From: Bin87 sp965203855
Lineage (GTDB): Bacteria; Chloroflexota; Dehalococcoidia; Lucifugimonadales; UBA3495
DNA length: 64,000 nucleotides
Reading direction: 5' to 3'
NCBI GenBank assembly: GCA_965203855.1
Contig: CBDBDN010000005.1
Coordinates: 496,001 to 560,000, forward strand
The notes below the pieces were generated by a model. The model had not been told where the DNA came from. It worked only from the letters and a program-made list of their open reading frames with translations, and made no database searches. Shown here in pieces: positions 42,424 to 50,194 of this stretch (position 1 is the first letter of the stretch; each line of letters begins with the position of its first letter). The position numbers were made by a program, and so were the translations under genes.

Positions 42424-42645
42424 ATGGATAAACAGCAAACGTTGATTTCGCCCGGATTTGTACGACGCAAACTACCGGATGGTGAGTGGGAACGATCCCC
42501 AATCCCCATACAGGAGGTACTCGCTTCAATGTCGGACGATGGCAAAATCAACGTCCAAGTGATGTTCGATTTCATCGTCCCGTTGTTGAACGGCTACCGC
42601 AAGAACATCGGCGAGCACCAATACGGCTTTGGATTTTTCGCATGA
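42424..42645 (+). CDS. Small hypothetical protein (73 aa)
   Basis: An ATG with a good ribosome binding site (GCAAGGAG). The product begins MDKQQTLISPGFVRRKLPDG and has no motif I know. Its codons are less GC-rich than the flanking core genes. It sits between repeat copy 1 and the remnant of a DNA methyltransferase gene, so it may be a small component of a former restriction or defence locus. Confidence 0.5.
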   Translation: MDKQQTLISPGFVRRKLPDGEWERSPIPIQEVLASMSDDGKINVQVMFDFIVPLLNGYRKNIGEHQYGFGFFA

Positions 42646-42715
42646 TAAAAAGATCCAAAGCCAACTTACCGAGCCGGGCGGTATATCCCGGCAATCGCAC
42701 CAAAGGATTAGTACG

Positions 42716-42878
42716 ATGGAGCCGAACTTTGCCACTAGCGCGTTGTATGCGCTGGACAATTTGGAAGTGATGCGGGGGGGATGGACAGCGAAACCGTGCA
42801 TCTGATTTACGCCGACCCCCCGTTCAATTCCAAGCGGATTTATCAGGGGCTGGCGGGGGTTGGCGCAAAGCGCACGGT
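42716..42878 (+). pseudogene. N-terminal remnant of a DNA methyltransferase
   Basis: Starting at ATG 42716 the frame reads SALYALDNLEVMR, and in the next frame from 42781 it reads MDSETVHLIYADPPFNSKRIYQG. Together these give the start of an amino-DNA methyltransferase with the catalytic motif DPPF. The two parts are out of frame across a run of seven G (42774-42780). After about 20 codons of the second part, the sequence passes into repeat copy 2 and the homology is lost. This looks like a gene killed by a frameshift and an insertion; its 3' end may be the HNH-like fragment at 44040-44297. Confidence 0.7.
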
Positions 42879-43020
42879 AGTACGCCATAACATAAGGATG
42901 GGGGATAGTTCGTTTGCAACACGGATTGGGGCAACAACGCAGAGCGACGCCGGCCCTTTGGGGATAGGCGGTAATGCGGCGGGCCGGTCGCAAGCCCGGC
43001 TTTGGTCAATCACAGGCCGC
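42879..43020 (+). repeat. 145-bp direct repeat, copy 2
   Basis: Nearly identical to 42252-42398. It interrupts the methyltransferase remnant and directly precedes the HEPN-type gene, so it marks the left edge of an inserted segment of about 1.2 kb. Confidence 0.85.
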
Positions 43021-43054
43021 GATCTTGAAGCAAAAGGTAAAGCGACGGTGCGAT

Positions 43055-44029
43055 ATGGAATTTTCGCTTCCTATCCAACCTCAAGGTTCAGCAACTTTGT
43101 TGGACAATCCCACGCATTGGTTGCGTAGCGTGGTGCAATTTAAGTGGTCAATTGCTGAGCGCGAATTGCATCGTTTTCGTATCAGTGTTGCCGGCAAAGA
43201 TCCGGCTGAAAAGGCCGATATGCGCCGAGACTTGGAAACCCTTTGGAGGGAGAAAAGGAAGGATGCGGCGCTACGTCCGCTGATCCCATTGCTGAGCTCT
43301 GTACGCGATGCGTATAAAGACGTCGTTGACGAAAGGAACACATTAGTGCATGGATCCATAGAACTTGACGACTTTTCCTGCGAACTCCACGTGCCGGATG
43401 CTAGTCAATCAGTATCCGGTCCGTCTTTGCCATTCCATAAGCCCGGTACAGTGGTAATGGCAAGAGGGCAAATGCGGCTGACTCAAGACGCAAAAACGTT
43501 GCGTGATGTCAATGTGAAAATGGATGCTTTGTTGCAGTCCATTTACGAGTTGTGGGTCGCATCTGATCCGGTGTTGAATGTCGAGGTGAATGCAAAGATA
43601 ACGGAAGCGACGCCCTCAAATATTGGCTTTGATTCGCAAGGGAAAAAGGAAGCCACTTTTTCAGGCTCTGTCAAACTACAGCAAATTCTGGCGACGGAAT
43701 CAGTAGATCACTATGCTTGCAGTATGTGCAGGTACATTTGTTATGCCAAATCCTCTGATGAACCAGTTCATTGTGGATTGCCTATGACTCGGCTGGTATG
43801 GACGGAGTGTCCAGAGTGCGATATAGTGGCCGTAGAAAATGGTCAAATGTGCTGGCATATGCAGATGTCGCGCTACTACGAGAGAGACGACGAACCGTTG
43901 GTACAAATCAACTTCGATCGTTCGTTCCTCGTGCAACTACTATCGGAGTTAGAAAAAAATGATGCGAAAAAAATACACATTGCCGTGTCGTTAGCCAGCA
44001 ACAAATACAGGGTTTCTGTGGGGAGTTAA
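43055..44029 (+). CDS. HEPN-motif and zinc-ribbon protein (possible toxin or defence RNase)
   Basis: 324 residues from ATG 43055. The frame also extends upstream into the repeat, which I do not count. The helical N-terminal 110 residues end in 'DERNTLVHGS', a textbook HEPN ribonuclease motif RNxxxH (Arg94, Asn95, His99). The middle is beta-rich. The C-terminal third has Cys pairs in two groups (CSMCRYIC...HCGLP and CPEC), as in zinc ribbons. Base composition is clearly lower in GC than the neighbours (runs such as gaaaaaaatgatgcgaaaaaaat), so it was probably acquired. It lies within the remains of a DNA methyltransferase gene and next to HicAB modules. I know of no named family. Confidence 0.65.
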   Translation: MEFSLPIQPQGSATLLDNPTHWLRSVVQFKWSIAERELHRFRISVAGKDPAEKADMRRDLETLWREKRKDAALRPLIPLLSSVRDAYKDVVDERNTLVHGSIELDDFSCELHVPDASQSVSGPSLPFHKPGTVVMARGQMRLTQDAKTLRDVNVKMDALLQSIYELWVASDPVLNVEVNAKITEATPSNIGFDSQGKKEATFSGSVKLQQILATESVDHYACSMCRYICYAKSSDEPVHCGLPMTRLVWTECPECDIVAVENGQMCWHMQMSRYYERDDEPLVQINFDRSFLVQLLSELEKNDAKKIHIAVSLASNKYRVSVGS

Positions 44030-44039
44030 CCTAGCGTAA

Positions 44040-44297
44040 CGGCTCAAGCCGCGTCATTTTGAGTGCGACCATATTGACCCGAAAGCGCAAGGGGGCAGCA
44101 ACCGGATTGACAATCGGATAATGCTGTGCGGGGCGTACAACGGGCAGAAGTCCAACACGAAGGCGTTGGCGGCGCTGTGGACGGAGAACGGGGTGCGGGG
44201 CGCCGAGCGCAAGCGGATGCAGGGTCTGCTGGCCGAGGTGCGGAGCAAGGCGCGCTTGCTGGTGCAGCAGGTGGATGCCGGGCAGATGGGGGGATAG
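44040..44297 (+). pseudogene. C-terminal HNH-like remnant of the DNA methyltransferase gene
   Basis: An open frame without a start begins after an in-frame TAA at 44037-44039. It reads PRHFECDHIDPKAQGGSNR, then NRIMLCGAYNGQKSN, an HNH-like pattern (His, Asn, Cys with the second Cys pair damaged: CGAYN instead of CGxCN), and a helical tail to TAG 44297. It matches the layout of methyltransferases with a C-terminal HNH domain, so it probably belonged to the 42716 remnant. Confidence 0.55.
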
Positions 44298-44330
44298 CCC
44301 CCCTTTAAGAGCGCCTTGCGCTACTCCCAC

Positions 44331-44358
44331 CGGTGGATGCCGGGCAGATGGGGGGATA
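44331..44358 (+). repeat. Extra copy of the HNH gene tail
   Basis: 'ggtggatgccgggcagatggggggatag' repeats the last 28 bases of the HNH remnant (44270-44297). A longer copy of the tail is at 45092-45158. These tails lie upstream of each hicAB module, showing that the duplicated unit included the 3' end of the dead gene. Confidence 0.8.
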
Positions 44359-44412
44359 GCAGTTGCGAGTTGGTATGCAGCCGGCCGGCCTTTGTGCTAG
44401 GATAGCGGGGCT

Positions 44413-44619
44413 ATGAACGGGCGGGAATTCGTGAGACGGGCCGGACGGTATGCCAGAAGGACGGGGCAAGAATTCATTTTTGAACCGGAACGGGGCAAAG
44501 GCAGCCACGCGCTGCTCCATATCGGCCGGCGGCGCACCATCGTGCCCTACAAAGAAATCAGCCCGGCGCTGCTGGCAAAGATGTTGAAAGATTTGGACAT
44601 TGACCGGAGGCATTTCTGA
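44413..44619 (+). CDS. hicA: HicA-type mRNA interferase toxin, copy 1
   Basis: 68 residues with the double-stranded-RNA-binding-like HicA fold. 'MNGREFVRRAGRYARRTGQEF' is followed by 'GKGSHALLHIGRRRTIVPY', in which the His of GSH is the usual catalytic residue, and 'ISPALLAKMLKDLDID'. It would cleave mRNA when free of its antitoxin. hicB follows after 3 bases. The promoter 'ttgtgctaggat' and the GC palindrome gccggccggc (about 44378-44388) precede it. Confidence 0.88.
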   Translation: MNGREFVRRAGRYARRTGQEFIFEPERGKGSHALLHIGRRRTIVPYKEISPALLAKMLKDLDIDRRHF

Positions 44620-44622
44620 ACT

Positions 44623-45051
44623 ATGCGCTACGCATATCCTTGCATCCTCACGCCGGAGGCGGAGGGCGGTTTCATGGCGCAGTTCCCGGATATTCCGGGA
44701 GCGGCAACTTGCGGCGACGACCTGACGGAAGCCTTGGAGATGGCCGAGGACGGGTTGACCGTCATCCTATGCGCTTATGTTGAAAACGACGAGGATTTGC
44801 CGGCGCCCAGCCCGGCAGCGGACGGGCAGCAGATAGTTGCTCTGCCGCTTTTGGCCGCGGGCAAGCTGTCCCTGTACGCCGCAATGCGGGAGCAAGGAAT
44901 TACCCGCACTGCGCTGGCGGGAATGCTGGGCATCAGCGAGGCCGCTGTGGGCAAGCTGCTTACGCTGGACTACGATTCCCCCATCACTGACGTAATGCGC
45001 GCGCTGCACGCCGTCGGCCGCCGCGTGGTGGTAGAGGATCTGGCGGCGTAG
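44623..45051 (+). CDS. hicB: HicB-type antitoxin, copy 1
   Basis: 142 residues. The N-terminal HicB fold is 'YPCILTPEAEGGFMAQFPDIPGAATCGDDLTEALEMAEDGL', and a C-terminal helix-turn-helix is 'ITRTALAGMLGISEAAVGKLL'. It neutralises HicA and probably represses the operon by binding the upstream palindrome. It is the larger partner, placed second as usual. Confidence 0.9.
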   Translation: MRYAYPCILTPEAEGGFMAQFPDIPGAATCGDDLTEALEMAEDGLTVILCAYVENDEDLPAPSPAADGQQIVALPLLAAGKLSLYAAMREQGITRTALAGMLGISEAAVGKLLTLDYDSPITDVMRALHAVGRRVVVEDLAA

Positions 45052-45091
45052 CATTCCCCGGTAAGGAGGGCAACTAAGATGCCGGGCTTGC

Positions 45092-45158
45092 GGGCCGAGG
45101 TGCGGAGCAAGGCGCGCCTGCTGGTGCAGCAGGTGGACGCCGGGCAGATGGGGGGATA
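45092..45158 (+). repeat. Duplicated HNH gene tail before hicAB copy 2
   Basis: Repeats 44231-44297 with few changes, and is followed by the same promoter segment as hicAB copy 1. It marks the start of the second repeat unit of about 760-800 bp. Confidence 0.85.
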
Positions 45159-45212
45159 GCGGTTGCCAGTTGGTATGCAGCCGGCCGGCCTTTGTGCTAG
45201 GATAGCGGGGCT

Positions 45213-45419
45213 ATGAACGGGCGGGAATTCGTGAGACGGGCCGGACGGTATGCCAGAAGGACGGGGCAAGAATTCCGATTTGATCCCGATTGGGGCAAAG
45301 GCAGCCATGGCAGAGTTTTCGTCGGCGAAAATTTTACCACGGTGTCGCAGCATGAAATCGGAACCGGCTTGCTGGCTTCAATGTTGAAAGACCTTAATAT
45401 CAACCGGAGGGATTTCTAA
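45213..45419 (+). CDS. hicA: HicA-type toxin, copy 2
   Basis: 68 residues. The first 20 codons and the promoter are identical or nearly so to copy 1. The C-terminal half has diverged (GKGSHGRVFVGENFTTVSQH in place of GKGSHALLHIGRRRTIVPY). The catalytic GSH is kept. The divergence is concentrated where HicA contacts HicB and RNA, as expected if the two pairs are being insulated from each other. Confidence 0.87.
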   Translation: MNGREFVRRAGRYARRTGQEFRFDPDWGKGSHGRVFVGENFTTVSQHEIGTGLLASMLKDLNINRRDF

Positions 45420-45421
45420 CT

Positions 45422-45850
45422 ATGCGGTATTCGTATCCCTGCATCCTCACGCCTGAACCTGAGGGGGGATTTTTCGCGCAGTTCCCGGATGTGCGCGGCG
45501 CTTTGACCGGCGGCGCCGACCGGGCGGAAACTCTGGAAATGGCCGCGGACGCCCTGGCCGTAGCGCTGGGCGGATACGTTGAGTCCGGGTGGGAAATTCC
45601 CCAACCTGGCGCGTTGGCCGCCGGGCAATATCTGGTATCGGTGCCGCCGGTGGCTGCGGCCAAACTGTCCCTGTACACTGCAATGCGCGAGCAGCAGATC
45701 AGCCACACGGAATTGGCCGGGCGATTGGGTATCAGCAAAGCCGCTGTTGCCAAACTGGTCAACCCGGACTACGATTCACACTTTAATACCGTAATGCGGG
45801 CGCTGCGGGCCGTGGGGCGCAACTTGGTGGTAGAGGATCTGGCGGCGTAA
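45422..45850 (+). CDS. hicB: HicB-type antitoxin, copy 2
   Basis: 142 residues, the same length as copy 1 and about 60% like it. 'YPCILTPEPEGGFFAQFPDVRGALTGGADRAETLEMAADAL' forms the HicB domain and 'ISHTELAGRLGISKAAVAKLV' the helix-turn-helix. It starts two bases after the hicA copy 2 stop. Confidence 0.9.
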   Translation: MRYSYPCILTPEPEGGFFAQFPDVRGALTGGADRAETLEMAADALAVALGGYVESGWEIPQPGALAAGQYLVSVPPVAAAKLSLYTAMREQQISHTELAGRLGISKAAVAKLVNPDYDSHFNTVMRALRAVGRNLVVEDLAA

Positions 45851-45874
45851 CGTTCCAGGAAAGGAGGGCAACTA

Positions 45875-46096
45875 ATGGGATTGCAGGAACTAGCGGACAA
45901 GTTGCGCGAAATGTACGACAGCGCCCCAGCGGGCGAAAAGGTCGTGCAGATACATTTGTTCGGCATCATATATGCGGATGCGCTCCGGCGCTTTTCACCA
46001 GATGCCGTTGTCCAACGCGCCGGTCTTAATAATAGCTATGGCCGTGAAGTCCATAAAGGTCGGAACTTGGCCAAGTACGTGGAGCTGAAAAAGTAG
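45875..46096 (+). CDS. Small HTH-like protein
   Basis: 73 residues following hicB copy 2 by 24 bases, with its own AGGAGG. 'LQELADKLREMYDSAPAGEKVVQIHLFGIIYADAL' and 'RAGLNNSYGREVHKGRNLAKYV' resemble a short helix-turn-helix-like family seen near restriction and toxin-antitoxin loci. A role in transcriptional control of this accessory segment is plausible. Confidence 0.6.
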   Translation: MGLQELADKLREMYDSAPAGEKVVQIHLFGIIYADALRRFSPDAVVQRAGLNNSYGREVHKGRNLAKYVELKK

Positions 46097-46109
46097 GAGA
46101 GCCGCACCG

Positions 46110-46337
46110 ATGACCACCGCCAACATCTCTACCGCACAAGTCAAAATGCTGGCCGGTTTGGTCGGCGTACCCGTTGATGATGCCGATTTGCCCGAAGTTG
46201 CCAATCGTTTCAGCAGCCTGATGCAGGAGCTGGAACGGCTGCAAGATCTGGACCTGGAAGGCATTGAGCCGGTGTCCGTGTTCCCCGATACCGACTTTGA
46301 TGATGCGGATACGGATTCCGCCGCCGGAGCTGCCTGA
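46110..46337 (+). CDS. GatC-like small subunit
   Basis: 75 residues. 'AQVKMLAGLVGVPVDDADLPEVANRFSSLMQELERLQDLDLEGIEPV' is the pattern of GatC, the small subunit of the Asp/Glu-tRNA amidotransferase. The C-terminus is Asp/Ala-rich. ATG 46110 follows AGGAG. It overlaps the amidase gene by one base (TGATG). GatB is not in the window, and the amidase is not a typical GatA, so it may be a chaperone-like partner of a metabolic amidase. Confidence 0.65.
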   Translation: MTTANISTAQVKMLAGLVGVPVDDADLPEVANRFSSLMQELERLQDLDLEGIEPVSVFPDTDFDDADTDSAAGAA

Positions 46338-47815
46338 TGACTACCGCCGCCGTTAATACCAATATCAATACCAATCTCAATGCCGCTGTCAGGGCCGACC
46401 AAATCCCGCTGCTTTCCGCGGAGGCTACCGCCGCCGCGATCCGCGCCGGCGACTTTACCGCCACTGATGCCGTCAACGCCTATCTGCGCCGCATTGACGC
46501 CGTTGACGGCGACATCAAAGCGTATATTACGTTGTGCCGGGAGGAAGCGCTGGGCGCCGCATCGGATGCCGATGCGGCCCGGCAGCGCGGCGAGGCGGCG
46601 GCGGTGAACGCTCCGCTGTTCGGCGTACCGATTGCCGTCAAAGACCAGTTCAATACCGCCGGCATCCTGACCAGCAACGGCTCCCGCGCCTATGCGGACA
46701 ATGTGCCGGACGCCGACGCTACGGTAGTGGCGCGTCTGAAAGCCGCCGGGGCCATCCTGCTGGGCAAGCTGAACCTCAGCGAGCTGGCGATGGGCGGCAC
46801 TGCCGAACCGCCTTATGGCACGCCGCAAAATCCGTGGCGCGCCGGCCATACGCCCGGCGAATCCAGCAGCGGTTCGGGGGCTGCGCTGGCCGCCCAGCTG
46901 TGCGCCGCATCGGTGGGGGAGGATACGGGCGGCAGCGGGCGCGGCCCGGCGTCTTACTGCAACGCCGTCGGACTGCGCCCCACTTTTACGCGCATCAGCC
47001 GCCACGGCATCACGCCGATGTGCTGGTTTATGGACGCCGCCTCTCCGATGACCAAGACGGTTGAGGACTGCGCCCTCGTCTTGCAGGCGGTTGCGGGTTA
47101 TGATCCGCTGGATCCGACGACCAGCCGCCGGCCGGTTCCTGATTATCGGGCGATGCTGGACGGCGATGCGCGCGGTATGCGTATTGGGCGCATTGCGGAG
47201 CTGTGCGATGCGCCGGATATGCATCCGGAAGTGCGGCAGGCTGTGGACGCCGCGTTGCAAACGCTGGCCGGCTTGGGCGCCGAAATCGTTAATATTTCGG
47301 CGCCGCTTACGGAGCTTGCCGGGGCTATTTTCGTGGGCATCGCCGATACGGAAGGGGCCGGAGCGCGGGACGGTCTGATGCGCCGCAGCCCGGAACTGCT
47401 GGATCGGGCGTCGCGCACGCGGCTGCAATCGGCGGCGTTAGTGCCGGCCAAAGTGCAGAACCGGGCGATGAAAGCGCGCGTGCTGCTGCGCCGGCAGTTT
47501 GAGGACGCTTTCCGGCAAGTTGATGCGCTGGTATCGCCCACTGCGCCTTACCCGGCGCCGCGCCACGATGCGCTGACCGCCCGGTTTGAGAGCGCGGACG
47601 ATGTGCGGCAGCGGTTCTTTTTCCGCCGTTCCTATACCGGATGCTACCCGCTGGCGGCGATGCCGGCGGTGTCGATTCCCGGCGGCTTTACGGCGGACGG
47701 GCTGCCTATCGGATTGCAAATTGGCGGGGCACCCTTTGCGGAATCCACCATCCTGCGCGTGGCCTACGCTTATCAGCAGGCTACCGACTGGCACACCCGC
47801 CGCGCTCCGGTGTAG
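46337..47815 (+). CDS. Amidase signature family enzyme
   Basis: 492 residues. The Ser-cisSer-Lys triad is readable: Lys in 'FGVPIAVKDQFN', the cis-Ser in 'GESSSGSGAALAA' and the nucleophile Ser in 'VGEDTGGSGRGPASYCNAVGLRPT'. GatA normally has DTGGSIRxPAS. Here Gly replaces Ile and the preceding Ser is Glu, so a stand-alone amide hydrolase is more likely than a tRNA amidotransferase. The N-terminus is Asn/Thr-rich (TNINTNLN). It is coupled to the GatC-like gene. Confidence 0.85.
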   Translation: MTTAAVNTNINTNLNAAVRADQIPLLSAEATAAAIRAGDFTATDAVNAYLRRIDAVDGDIKAYITLCREEALGAASDADAARQRGEAAAVNAPLFGVPIAVKDQFNTAGILTSNGSRAYADNVPDADATVVARLKAAGAILLGKLNLSELAMGGTAEPPYGTPQNPWRAGHTPGESSSGSGAALAAQLCAASVGEDTGGSGRGPASYCNAVGLRPTFTRISRHGITPMCWFMDAASPMTKTVEDCALVLQAVAGYDPLDPTTSRRPVPDYRAMLDGDARGMRIGRIAELCDAPDMHPEVRQAVDAALQTLAGLGAEIVNISAPLTELAGAIFVGIADTEGAGARDGLMRRSPELLDRASRTRLQSAALVPAKVQNRAMKARVLLRRQFEDAFRQVDALVSPTAPYPAPRHDALTARFESADDVRQRFFFRRSYTGCYPLAAMPAVSIPGGFTADGLPIGLQIGGAPFAESTILRVAYAYQQATDWHTRRAPV

Positions 47816-47821
47816 CAAGAT

Positions 47822-47845
47822 GTCATTCCGACGCAAGCCGGAATC
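47822..47845. repeat. Palindromic repeat copy
   Basis: cattccgacgcaagccggaatc, a single copy of the short palindromic family between the amidase and galU genes. It includes part of the galU leader. Confidence 0.6.
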
Positions 47846-47877
47846 CCGTTCTCCAATCAGCAAGGATGTCAACCCCT

Positions 47878-48777
47878 ATGGTGCGTAAAGCCGTCATTCC
47901 CGCTGCGGGGCTGGGCACGCGGTTTCTGCCGGTTACCCGCTCGGTGCCCAAAGAGCTGCTGCCCATCCTGGACCGGCCGATGCTGCAATATGTGGTGGCA
48001 GAGGCCGCGGAGGCGGGCATCAGCGAGGTTATCGTCGTAACTTCGCCGGGGAAGGAAGGCATTGCCGATTATTTCCGGCCACGCCCCGATTTGGAGGAAC
48101 GGCTGAGCGGCGAGCCGGAACTGCTGGACAAGGTGCGTTCCGGCGCCTATCTGGCATCCGTATCGTTTGTCATCCAGGAGCGGCCGCTGGGGTTGGGCCA
48201 TGCCGTGCTGACGGCGCGGGATGCGGTAGGCGATGAACCTTTCGCCGTCATTTTGCCCGACGACATTATCGCGCATACGCCGGGGGCGCTGTCGCAAATG
48301 CTGGCCGCAACCGCTGATGATTCGGATGGCGCAGCTGCTGAATCCGCCGCCATCGCCGTGGAGCGCGTGCCTTGGGAAATCGTGCATAACTACGGCGTGG
48401 TTGACGCTGCGCCGGACGGGGCGCGACGGCATCGGGTGAACGGGCTGGTGGAAAAGCCGCCGCCCGGCACGGCGCCGTCCAACCTGTCCATCGTGGGCCG
48501 CTACATCCTGCCGCCGGCGATCTTTGACTGCCTGGAACGGACGCCGCCGGGGGCGCGCGGCGAAATCCAGCTGACCGACGGGCTGGCCCTGCTGCTGGAC
48601 GGCGGCGTGGATTTGTACGCCTGTGAGTTTGAGGGAGTGCGCTACGACGGCGGCAACCCGATGGGGCTGCTGCGGGCGTCGCTGGAGTTTGCCCTGGATC
48701 GGCCCGATACACAGGCGGCGGCGGCGGAACTGGTGCGCCGGCTGGCGGCCGGCCTGGACGGACGCACCAACGACTGA
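47878..48777 (+). CDS. galU: UTP-glucose-1-phosphate uridylyltransferase
   Basis: A 299-residue nucleotidyltransferase making UDP-glucose for surface glycans. 'KAVIPAAGLGTRFLPVTRSVPKELLPILDRPMLQYVV' contains the nucleotide-binding and Lys motifs of GalU. 'FAVILPDDIIA' gives the Asp metal site, and 'NLSIVGRYILPPAIFDCL' and 'GEIQLTDGLALLL' follow. ATG 47878 is preceded by CAAGGATG. The open frame starting 237 bases earlier is not homologous. Confidence 0.93.
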   Translation: MVRKAVIPAAGLGTRFLPVTRSVPKELLPILDRPMLQYVVAEAAEAGISEVIVVTSPGKEGIADYFRPRPDLEERLSGEPELLDKVRSGAYLASVSFVIQERPLGLGHAVLTARDAVGDEPFAVILPDDIIAHTPGALSQMLAATADDSDGAAAESAAIAVERVPWEIVHNYGVVDAAPDGARRHRVNGLVEKPPPGTAPSNLSIVGRYILPPAIFDCLERTPPGARGEIQLTDGLALLLDGGVDLYACEFEGVRYDGGNPMGLLRASLEFALDRPDTQAAAAELVRRLAAGLDGRTND

Positions 48778-48817
48778 ACATCACGCCGGATAATTCAGCA
48801 TTCGGTATCGCATAGGG

Positions 48818-50194
48818 TCAAATCGTATCGGGGCAAGGCGATGGCGGCGGTTTTGCGGCGTCAATATACAGGGCTTTCAGCAGGAAAAACAGCGTCAGGA
48901 AAGAGTCCACCAGGATGCCCAGGGCGAACAGTATCATCACGCCCTCAAAAGTGGGCTGCCAGACGCCGCCGATGTAAAGCAGGAACGCAACCAGATAGAC
49001 CGTGCCGTTGGTGATGAATGACTGCCACGCCATATAGTGCGTCTTGCCGAGGCCGTAGAACACCGAGTCGGTTACGGTGTTGAACGAAAAGAGTACATAG
49101 GGGACGAACAGGATGCCAAAGGCGGTAACGGCCCAACCGATGGTGGCCGGGTCGTCGGCCAGCATACCGGCGAATGCGGGAAAGGCCGGCGCCAGGGCAA
49201 TCCATACTGCCATCATTATGGCGGTAATCAGCATTGCGGACTGCCAGAGGCGGCGCACCTGCGCGATGTCGTCGGAGGCGTTGGCAACCAGCGCTTTGGC
49301 GGAGTCGGCAAAGGCCAGCACCGGCACCAGCATAAAGCTCCAGAAAATCTGAATGGCAACATAATAGCCGCTAATTTCCGCAGCGCCGATGGTGTTAACG
49401 ATGCGAATAATCATCAGAAAGTAGGCGATGTTGCGGATGAGGCTGTCGGCGCCGCTGCCGAGCCCGACACGCAGATACTGGCGCATATCGGCGAATGACG
49501 GCAGCGTTTTGAGGTCGCCAAGGCGGATTTCTTTTCGCAGCAGGAGCAGTATCACGCCGGCGGCGAACAGCCCGGCGGCGGAGAGCAGGGTTGACCAACC
49601 GACGCCGACGACGCCGGCGTCCAGGGAAAAGGCATGGCCGCCGAAAAACAGGCTGTCCAGCGCAAACCGCAGCAGCACATTGACGATGGCCAGGGCGAAT
49701 ACCAGCATCCGCAGGCCCAGCGCCTCAAACAGGACGACGATGGCGGCGGCCAGCACGGTAAAGGGGATGCTGAATATGCTGACGCCCAGATAGGCCCGCG
49801 TCAGGCTTTGGATTTCCGGGGAAGTTCCAATCAGGGCGATAAAGGCGTCGCGCAGCAGGAAAACGGCGGCGGAGAAAACCAGCGACGCCAGCAGGATGAA
49901 CGCGAAAACGCTTTTGGCGCGATCCAGCTGGACGCCGGCGCCGCTGCGTATCTGCGAGCCGAGGAAAAAGAAAATCGCCAGGACGGTGGCTTCCTGGAAA
50001 ATCTCTACTATCAGGCCGACGAACTGCCACTGCGATATGATGGCGAGGCCGCCGGCGTCGGGGATCTGGCTGCCGACCAGATAGACGCGGTACAGCTGGT
50101 AGATGTTAGGCAATCCCAGAAACAGCAGGATGAACAGGAACAGCCGCCAATCCCAGATTTTGAGGTAATCGCGGATGTAAGCCAGCATAATCAT
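48818..50194 (-). CDS. MATE family efflux transporter
   Basis: 458 residues with about 12 hydrophobic segments, the expected number for a multidrug and toxin extrusion antiporter, in two halves of six ('LFLFILLFLGLPNIYQLYRVYLVG' is the first). The pair of charged residues in 'GSQIRSGAGVQLDRAKSVFA' is typical. It exports organic cations or other small molecules with Na+ or H+. The start ATG 50194 overlaps the DUF3800 stop by four bases (ATGA), so the two are co-translated, an unusual pairing. Confidence 0.82.
   Translation of the reverse strand: MIMLAYIRDYLKIWDWRLFLFILLFLGLPNIYQLYRVYLVGSQIPDAGGLAIISQWQFVGLIVEIFQEATVLAIFFFLGSQIRSGAGVQLDRAKSVFAFILLASLVFSAAVFLLRDAFIALIGTSPEIQSLTRAYLGVSIFSIPFTVLAAAIVVLFEALGLRMLVFALAIVNVLLRFALDSLFFGGHAFSLDAGVVGVGWSTLLSAAGLFAAGVILLLLRKEIRLGDLKTLPSFADMRQYLRVGLGSGADSLIRNIAYFLMIIRIVNTIGAAEISGYYVAIQIFWSFMLVPVLAFADSAKALVANASDDIAQVRRLWQSAMLITAIMMAVWIALAPAFPAFAGMLADDPATIGWAVTAFGILFVPYVLFSFNTVTDSVFYGLGKTHYMAWQSFITNGTVYLVAFLLYIGGVWQPTFEGVMILFALGILVDSFLTLFFLLKALYIDAAKPPPSPCPDTI

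Noticed and set aside
42974..43054. A 27-codon N-terminal extension of the HEPN-type protein
   Set aside because: These codons come from the 145-bp repeat, and the same peptide start occurs before an unrelated ORF at 42352. The true start is more likely ATG 43055.
46110..47815. A standard GatCA pair of the Asp/Glu-tRNA amidotransferase
   Set aside because: The amidase nucleophile motif departs from GatA and gatB is absent here, so I gave the more general family names.
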